Shown one piece after another: positions 58,679 to 64,000 of a stretch of 64,000 nucleotides of DNA. Positions within the stretch are counted from its first letter, which is position 1. The number at the start of each line of letters is the position of its first letter. This DNA is from CAIKMD01 sp963729935 (GTDB lineage Bacteria > Pseudomonadota > Alphaproteobacteria > ATCC43930 > CGMCC-115725): NCBI GenBank assembly GCA_963729935.1, contig CAVSPW010000004.1, positions 693,626-757,625 on the forward strand, read 5' to 3'. Made by a program: the position numbers and the translations under genes. The notes below the pieces were generated by a model that did not search any database, was not told the origin of the DNA, and saw only the letters and a program-made list of their open reading frames with translations.

Positions 58679-61600
58679 TCAACCCCACCCTGCTGCCAGC
58701 GCCTCTGCCTGGCGCACCACGAGGTCCACCGCAGCCTTCTGAAGGTCGGGCGGATAGCCGTATCGAGCAAGCAGCTTCCGAACCTCGATCCGCATCTTCG
58801 CCCGGACGCTCTCCTTCCTCGTCCAGTCGATCGTCGCCGATTTGCGTATCGTCTGCACGAGGACCTGAGCCAAGATGCGGAGTTTCTCGTGGGCCATTAA
58901 CGCCTTGGCCGAACCATTCTCTGCAAGCGCATCGTAGAACGCCAATTCTTCCGACGTCAGTCCCAGCTCGGCGCTCCGACCATTGGCTGAGCTAATATCC
59001 TTCGCAAGCGCGATCAGTTCTTCGATCACTTGGACGCTATCAACAGCACGGTTGTGGTATCGCCGCAACGTATCATCGAGCCGATCACTCAGCTTCGTTG
59101 CCTCGACGATATTCGATCGAGACCGCGACTTGATCTCGTCGGCCAGTAGTCGCCGAAGCGTCTCGACGGCGAGATGCTTCTCCTTCGTTTGGGCGATCTC
59201 GGTCAGAAATTCGTCGGAAAGGATCGACAGGTCAGGGTGGTCGAGACCGGCCGACTTGAATACGTCCAGAATGCCATCGGCCATCACGGCGCGTGACAGC
59301 AGTTGGCGGATGTCCCGCTCGATGTTCTCACGCCCTCGCCCGGAGCCTGCTGTGTACTTTGCGAGATTGGCTCTAATCGCAGATATGAGCGCGATTTCAT
59401 CGCGACGCGCCGCAACCCGCTCATCGCCGGCACTAAGGGCGTAAACAATCTCCAACTTCGTGGCTGCGTCGATAAATTCCTCGCGGCGATTTTTGGCGAG
59501 GATGTGCTCGAGACACCGTTTGAGAATCGTCAGCCGTTCCGCCGGCGGCGCCTGGAAGAAGCCCCGCCAGGACGCGCCATCCAGGAGGGCCTCTGCGCTC
59601 TCAAGTCGTGTGAGAGTTTGGCGCACCACTTCGTCAGGATCGAGCCGAACCTGGTCGCGATCCCGTGCGCTATATTGGGCAAGAGCCGCGCGCAGCTCCG
59701 CACCGATACCGAGATAGTCGACGACGAGACCGCCGGGCTTATCACCCCAGACGCGGTTCACACGCGCAATAGCCTGCATCAGGCCATGCCCGTGCATGGG
59801 CTTATCGATGTAAAGCGTGTGCAGTGACGGCGCATCGAAACCCGTCAGCCACATATCGCGGACGATAACGAGATCAAATCCGGAGTCCGGCTTCTTGAAC
59901 CGCTCGGCGAGCTTCTCCAAGCGCTTCTTGCTGCGCAGATGCGGTTGCAGCGGCGCCGGATCGGCATTGCCGTTTCCTGTGATGACAACCTTTAGCATAC
60001 CGGTGGAGTCATCACGGGGATCAGCTGAGATCCAACCCGGCCGCAGGGCCGCGATTCGGTCGTACAGTTCGACAGCTACGCGACGGCTGATCGTCACGAT
60101 CATGCCCTTGCCGCCAGCCATCGCCTCCTGACGCTGCTCGAAGTGCATTACGATATCGGCGGCAATTTGAGAGATACGATCGGGAGCGCCCACCACCTCT
60201 TCGAACCGGGTGAGCTTGCTCTTATTGTGCTCAACGACCGCGTCATCGCCTTCCGTCATCTCTTCGGCTAGGGCATCCAGTTCGGCTCGCTCTTCGTCGG
60301 TGAGATTGAGCCGAAGCTTCGCCAGCCGGGCCGTGTAGTGGATCGGCACTGTCGCCTTATCGATGACAGCCTGGGTCATGTCGTAAGTATCAATGACCTC
60401 TCCGAAGACGCCGACCGTCGAGCGATCCTTAAAGTCGATAGGCGTTCCAGTGAAACCGACAAACGTCGCGTTCGGAAGGGCCTGTCGCAGATATTCCGCG
60501 AAGCCAACCTGCTCTCGGACGCCGCCCTCATCGACAACGAAACGCTTCTTGAAGCCATACTGCGTGCGATGAGCTTCGTCGGCGATCACGATCACATTGC
60601 TGCGGTCGGTCAAGAGCGGATGTTCACCCTCATCGCCTCGGAACTTCTGTATGGCCGTGAATACGAGCCCGCCGATGTCGACAGTCAAAAGCTGGCGCAT
60701 TTCCGCTGCGCTCTCGGCCTGAACGGGCGTCCCTCGCAGAGCGGAGATATGGGCATTGAAGGTGCCGAAAAGCTGGTCGTCGAGATCGTTACGGTCTGTC
60801 ACCATGACGATGGTCGGGTTCTTCAGCGCCTTGGCAAGCTGTAGCTGGCGCACGAAGAAGAGCATGGTGAGCGATTTGCCCGATCCTTGCGTGTGCCAGA
60901 TCACGCCGCCGCGACGTTGCCCCCCCGCTTCCGCGGCTTGAACCGTGGACGCCAACGCCTTTCGCACGGCGTGGAATTGATGATAACCAGCGAGCTTCTT
61001 CGATTTGATAACGCCGTCGATCACCTCGAAGGCGATATAGTCGACGATGAGATCAAGAAACCGTTCCGGGACGAACACACCACGGATCATAACTTCCAGC
61101 TCCGAACGGCCGGCGTCATCGAGGCTCGATCCATCGATCGTGCGCCAAGGTGCGAAGCGATCGAGCCCGGCTGTCAGCGATCCAATGCGCGCCTGGAGGC
61201 CGTCACTTATGATCAACACTTGGTTGAAGCGCAGTAGCTCAGGGACCTTGGCCTTGTAATTTTGGAGCTGGGTATACGCGCGCTCCAAAGTCGCCTGCGC
61301 GTCTGACGGACTTTTTAGTTCAAGCAAGGCGAGCGGCAGGCCATTGACGAACACGGTAATGTCGGTCCGAACGATGTCGCGCTCGTTGGCGCCCTGAATG
61401 ATGAACTGGTTGGCGACGAGGAGACGGTTGCGCGTTGGATCGGCGCGATCAAGGAGCCGTAGGCCGATGGTGCGTGTCTCACCGTCGCGCGTGACCTCGA
61501 TCGGCACGCCGGAGGCAAGCAGCGGGTGAAAGGCGCGATTGTTGTCGAGGGCATCTTGGCTCGCCGTCGCCAGAACGGCACGGACCGCCGCATCGATCAT

Positions 61601-61831
61601 CGCCGGAGTCGCATCGGAATTGAGCGTCGCTAACGCGCTCCGAAGTTCCGGTTCCAGCACAGCTTGCCTGTAGTTTGCGCGCGCGCCCATTGGACCGTCT
61701 GCGGCCAGATAGTCGCCAGGTACGGTCTTCCAACCGATCAGCTCAAACCACGATAAGGCCGCAAGCTCGACCGCTTCCTCTCGGAGTCCAGAAACCGATG
61801 CCTGGGCCGAGATAGGAAAAAAGTCGTTCAC
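58679..61831 (-). CDS. hsdR: Type I restriction enzyme R (HsdR) subunit
   Basis: A 1050-residue restriction/translocase subunit. The N-terminal endonuclease domain has ALLELKSPSDAQA, the PD-(D/E)xK core (near residue 170). The SF2 helicase motor has HTQGSGKSLTMLF (Walker A, near residue 310), VIADEAHRTQYG (DEAH, near residue 415), FVGFTGTPI and FDLVIVRDMWLTGFDAP. A C-terminal HsdM-binding region follows. All key motifs are intact. The GTG start overlaps the stop of the 48-residue ORF (GTGA). Base composition is noticeably less GC-rich than in kdsA and eno, indicating transfer. Without an intact HsdS it cannot be directed to DNA. Confidence 0.95.
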   Translation of the reverse strand: MNDFFPISAQASVSGLREEAVELAALSWFELIGWKTVPGDYLAADGPMGARANYRQAVLEPELRSALATLNSDATPAMIDAAVRAVLATASQDALDNNRAFHPLLASGVPIEVTRDGETRTIGLRLLDRADPTRNRLLVANQFIIQGANERDIVRTDITVFVNGLPLALLELKSPSDAQATLERAYTQLQNYKAKVPELLRFNQVLIISDGLQARIGSLTAGLDRFAPWRTIDGSSLDDAGRSELEVMIRGVFVPERFLDLIVDYIAFEVIDGVIKSKKLAGYHQFHAVRKALASTVQAAEAGGQRRGGVIWHTQGSGKSLTMLFFVRQLQLAKALKNPTIVMVTDRNDLDDQLFGTFNAHISALRGTPVQAESAAEMRQLLTVDIGGLVFTAIQKFRGDEGEHPLLTDRSNVIVIADEAHRTQYGFKKRFVVDEGGVREQVGFAEYLRQALPNATFVGFTGTPIDFKDRSTVGVFGEVIDTYDMTQAVIDKATVPIHYTARLAKLRLNLTDEERAELDALAEEMTEGDDAVVEHNKSKLTRFEEVVGAPDRISQIAADIVMHFEQRQEAMAGGKGMIVTISRRVAVELYDRIAALRPGWISADPRDDSTGMLKVVITGNGNADPAPLQPHLRSKKRLEKLAERFKKPDSGFDLVIVRDMWLTGFDAPSLHTLYIDKPMHGHGLMQAIARVNRVWGDKPGGLVVDYLGIGAELRAALAQYSARDRDQVRLDPDEVVRQTLTRLESAEALLDGASWRGFFQAPPAERLTILKRCLEHILAKNRREEFIDAATKLEIVYALSAGDERVAARRDEIALISAIRANLAKYTAGSGRGRENIERDIRQLLSRAVMADGILDVFKSAGLDHPDLSILSDEFLTEIAQTKEKHLAVETLRRLLADEIKSRSRSNIVEATKLSDRLDDTLRRYHNRAVDSVQVIEELIALAKDISSANGRSAELGLTSEELAFYDALAENGSAKALMAHEKLRILAQVLVQTIRKSATIDWTRKESVRAKMRIEVRKLLARYGYPPDLQKAAVDLVVRQAEALAAGWG

Positions 61832-61974
61832 GCAGCCGCCTCCTCATCAGTCGAGGAGCCTATTTGTTGACTCGCCTCCCACTCCAACCGTGCGGCTTCG
61901 TATTGAGTATTGTCGAGCAGGTAAAGAACCCTGCTCGGCTCAAACATGGAGCCAGCGATCTCTATCGAACTCAT
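61828..61974 (-). CDS. 48-residue ORF coupled to hsdR
   Basis: Too short for a family assignment. It begins MSSIEIAGSMFEPSRV and ends in an acidic tail, GSSTDEEAAA. Two observations support translation: GAGGAG directly upstream of the ATG at 61974, and a GTGA overlap with the hsdR start. It overlaps the end of the putative Abi gene by 35 bp in another frame. Function unknown; it could simply couple hsdR translation or be a small accessory protein. Confidence 0.5.
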   Translation of the reverse strand: MSSIEIAGSMFEPSRVLYLLDNTQYEAARLEWEASQQIGSSTDEEAAA

Positions 61975-62524
61975 GCTCCTCATCCAGTGAGGCGTTGAAC
62001 GCCTCATAGTCCTCATAACGACTAAGCTGAGGTACCGGATTGGATGGGGGAATTCGATTCCAAGCAACATCGAAGAGGAAGCTCACAAGCGTATCGCAGA
62101 GCCCTCCGAGCATGACAGCATGCTGCCGCGCCAATGTGCCCCAATCGAGCGAGCCACCATGCCGCATGTTCGGTATGTTACTGAGCTTTGCCAATGCAAC
62201 AGCGACGTCATCGATACCGGTGGTCAGCGCCTTGATTTGCTCGTTGATCTCGGCTGCGTTGGGATGGTCCTCGATCGAGAAGTCCATCGCCTGGATCACG
62301 CCACGCATCCGATCAGGAAAGCCAGCTTTCCTTGGGAAATCGATGCCAAGATGAGGGGCGATCGTCGCATGCGCCGCCTCGAAAAGCGTGCGCACATTCT
62401 GGAGGCAAAATGCGGGCTGACTTTCGATGCTGAGCTCAAGCGCTTCAACATGAAGGCGCAACGCTTCTGCCCGGTCCGGGTGTTTCTCAATCAACGATCG
62501 GAGCATCTGGAGCGAATAGGGCAT
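61940..62524 (-). CDS. Putative abortive-infection (Abi-C-like) protein
   Basis: A 194-residue protein. Its C-terminal half reads like the Abi_C domain: KLSNIPNMRHGGSLDWG, then ARQHAVMLGGLCDTLVSFLF, with the characteristic R-x-x-HG stretch before a long helix. The N-terminal part is helical, with LQNVRTLFEAAHATIAPHLG. It sits inside a type I restriction operon, between hsdS (2-bp gap) and the coupled ORF/hsdR, a usual position for accessory defence genes. The ribosome-binding site is weak, so it probably relies on coupling to hsdS. A longer frame to 62566 would overlap hsdS and was rejected. Confidence 0.65.
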   Translation of the reverse strand: MPYSLQMLRSLIEKHPDRAEALRLHVEALELSIESQPAFCLQNVRTLFEAAHATIAPHLGIDFPRKAGFPDRMRGVIQAMDFSIEDHPNAAEINEQIKALTTGIDDVAVALAKLSNIPNMRHGGSLDWGTLARQHAVMLGGLCDTLVSFLFDVAWNRIPPSNPVPQLSRYEDYEAFNASLDEEHEFDRDRWLHV

Positions 62525-62526
62525 TG

Positions 62527-62768
62527 TCAGGCCGCCGCGATCCGCTTCTCGGCGTCGGCAATGCATAACTCGCCTGAGATGAGCTTCGGGAGAAGAGTGT
62601 CACGGAGATCAGCGAGCGTCTGAGACTGGTATGCCAGAAGCTTAATCTTGCTCATTAACGGTTCGACAATTCGATCGTAACACATCGCTACGTTAGGCGG
62701 TGGCAAATGGGCTCTTACACTGTCGAAAGTCTGCCGTGTAATCGTGTTGAAAACTGAGCCATGTGAGC
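62527..62768 (-). pseudogene. hsdS: 3' fragment of type I specificity subunit gene, cut by an IS element
   Basis: The last 80 codons of a specificity subunit: SHGSVFNTITRQTF at the insertion point, then CYDRIVEPLMSKIK, and the classic ending TLADLRDTLLPKLISGEL with stop at 62527. The reading frame stays open right up to the left end of the IS3-family element, where it stops being hsdS-like. The promoter-proximal part of hsdS, and presumably hsdM, lie beyond the window. The subunit is almost certainly inactive. Confidence 0.85.
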
Positions 62769-62823
62769 TGCTGCCGGTTTCGTGGACACCGAGATAGGTG
62801 TTTTATGGAACCGGAGGTGGCAG

Positions 62824-63114
62824 ATGGAACGACGGAGATTTACGCGGGAGTTCAAGCTCGAAGCGGTGAAGCTGGTGACGGATCGCGGCGTGACGATCGC
62901 GCAGGCGTCACGCGATCTCGACGTGAACGGGACGGTGCTGCGGCGATGGGTGAAGGAGTTCGGGTCTGACCCGGAGCAGGCGTTTCCGGGTCACGGTCAG
63001 CAGAAGGCGGACCAGGGCGAGATCACCCGGCTGAGACGGGAAGTCGCCAAGCTCAAAGCCGAGCGGGACATCCTAAAAAAAGCCGCGGCCTACTTCGCGA
63101 AGGACAACCTGTGA
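62824..63114 (+). CDS. IS3-family transposase OrfA
   Basis: A 96-residue helix-turn-helix protein (Tnp IS3/IS911 type). RRRFTREFKLEAVKLVTDRG and TIAQASRDLDVNGTVLRRWV make the HTH, and a leucine-zipper-like coiled coil ends it (ITRLRREVAKLKAERDILKK). AAAAAAA at 63075-63081 followed by GCC is a -1 slippery site near its end. Slippage there would enter the orfB frame, which is open from that point, giving an OrfAB fusion. The start at 62824 has GGAGG upstream. Confidence 0.93.
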   Translation: MERRRFTREFKLEAVKLVTDRGVTIAQASRDLDVNGTVLRRWVKEFGSDPEQAFPGHGQQKADQGEITRLRREVAKLKAERDILKKAAAYFAKDNL

Positions 63115-63977
63115 AGTTCAGCTTCATCGCGAAGCACCGGGGTATATGGCCGGCGGGATGGTTGTGCGGGGCGCTCGGTGTCTCGCGCGGTGGGTTCTAT
63201 GCCTGGCTCACGCGACCACGAAGCCGGCGCTCGATGATCAATGAAGAGTTGGCAGCAAAGGTACGGTCGAGCTTTATCGGCAGCGACCGAACCTATGGCG
63301 CGCGCCGTGTCTGGAAAGATCTTCTCGCCGAGGGCGCGTCGTGCTGCTTGCATCGGGTCGAGCGCTTGATGCAGCAACAGGCCCTGCGGGCACGGCCACG
63401 ACGGCGCCGCCTGCCGTCGGATTCAGGTGAACGGCAGGCGGGCGCCGTCGCTCCGAATGTCTTGGGCCGCAGCTTCGAAGCGCCGGCACCCAATCGCCGC
63501 TGGATCGCCGACTTCACCTACATCTGGACGGCGGAGGGCTGGCTCTATGTCGCCGCCGTGATCGATCTCTTCTCCCGGCGCGTCGTCGGCTGGTCGATGA
63601 GCGCGGCGATGACAGCGGAGCTCGTCACCGATGCCCTGGTGATGGCGATCTGGCGACGCGGCAGGCCCGATGCGCTGCTGCATCACTCCGATCGCGGCAG
63701 CCAGTACACTAGCGACCAGTTCCAGCGGCTGATGACCGATCACGGCGTCACCTGCTCGATGAGCCGCTCCGGCAATGTCTGGGACAACGCGGCGATGGAG
63801 AGCTTCTTCTCGTCGCTCAAGACCGAGCGCACGGCCCGCAAGGTCTACCGGACACGCGACGAGGCCAGGGCAGACGTGTTCGACTACATCGAGCGCTTCT
63901 ACAACACCAAGCGTCGGCACTCGACCATCGGCTACCTAAGCCCTATGGAGTTCGAAATGAAGGCCGGATTCGCTTAA
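63111..63977 (+). CDS. IS3-family transposase OrfB (DDE integrase)
   Basis: A 288-residue DDE transposase with an HTH_21 region (residues 45-100) and an integrase core. The catalytic acids are in NRRWIADFTYIWT (D), LLHHSDRGSQYTS (D) and NVWDNAAMESFFSSLKTE (E), so the enzyme looks active. It starts with GTG, overlapping the orfA stop by four bases (GTGA). The C-terminal YNTKRRHSTIGYLSPMEFE is the family ending. Confidence 0.95.
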   Translation: MKFSFIAKHRGIWPAGWLCGALGVSRGGFYAWLTRPRSRRSMINEELAAKVRSSFIGSDRTYGARRVWKDLLAEGASCCLHRVERLMQQQALRARPRRRRLPSDSGERQAGAVAPNVLGRSFEAPAPNRRWIADFTYIWTAEGWLYVAAVIDLFSRRVVGWSMSAAMTAELVTDALVMAIWRRGRPDALLHHSDRGSQYTSDQFQRLMTDHGVTCSMSRSGNVWDNAAMESFFSSLKTERTARKVYRTRDEARADVFDYIERFYNTKRRHSTIGYLSPMEFEMKAGFA

Positions 63978-64000
63978 CAGAGAGTCATTCAAACCGGCAG

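Larger units (their letters stand above)
62769..64000 (+). mobile_element. IS3-family insertion sequence (runs to the window edge)
   Basis: The left end reads TGCTGCCGGTTT at 62769. The last ten bases of the window, AAACCGGCAG, are the inverted copy; the final CA of the right end should lie just outside. It contains overlapping orfA and orfB and a programmed-frameshift site. It is inserted in hsdS; the target-site duplication cannot be checked because the right flank is missing. Confidence 0.88.

Overview
The window is very GC-rich chromosomal DNA, most likely from a free-living alphaproteobacterium. Supporting signs are the kdsA-eno-glmU-glmS housekeeping block, REP-like palindromes of the alphaproteobacterial kind, many orphan periplasmic binding proteins, a TRAP transporter and FNR/FixK-type boxes. 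I see no tRNA, rRNA or CRISPR array. Genus cannot be read from the sequence.

1-25.7 kb is catabolic. A minus-strand operon encodes a Tat-exported thiamine-diphosphate (ThDP) enzyme, a diheme cytochrome c and a two-domain extradiol-type (VOC) dioxygenase. It is divergent from an amidohydrolase/decarboxylase. Then come a flavoprotein aromatic hydroxylase, an orphan molybdenum-hydroxylase large subunit, a luciferase-like flavin enzyme, a VanA-like Rieske oxygenase, an NMT1-type binding protein, a complete TRAP transporter, a CocE-type hydrolase with another binding protein, a frameshifted soluble chemoreceptor, an AraC regulator, a glyoxalase-like protein, a 2-keto-4-pentenoate hydratase and a methyltransferase. 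Together they read as uptake plus ring oxidation, decarboxylation and downstream hydration of aromatic or other small acids. No single substrate can be assigned.

26-32 kb is a run of poorly known envelope proteins: a membrane protein, two paralogous proline-rich membrane proteins sharing a C-terminal motif, and several small secreted proteins or lipoproteins. 32-45 kb returns to catabolism: a family-5 peptide-type binding protein, fumarylacetoacetate hydrolase, two class II aldolases, a YeiH-type exporter, a Spy/LTXXQ-type protein, a second (cytosolic) ThDP enzyme, an isocitrate-lyase/PEP-mutase family lyase, a DUF190 protein flanked by FNR-like boxes, and two tandem binding proteins. 44-52 kb holds a solitary prim-pol protein, two methyltransferases, a remnant resembling a REP-associated transposase, a fifth orphan binding protein, and a complete three-subunit molybdenum hydroxylase.

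52-58.6 kb is housekeeping: an SDR, then glmS, glmU, eno and kdsA, with REP-like hairpins in the gaps. From 58.6 kb to the end the base composition drops visibly and the content becomes a horizontally acquired defence island: hsdR, a 48-residue coupled ORF, a putative abortive-infection protein and the 3' end of hsdS. An IS3-family element cuts hsdS and runs to the right edge of the window.
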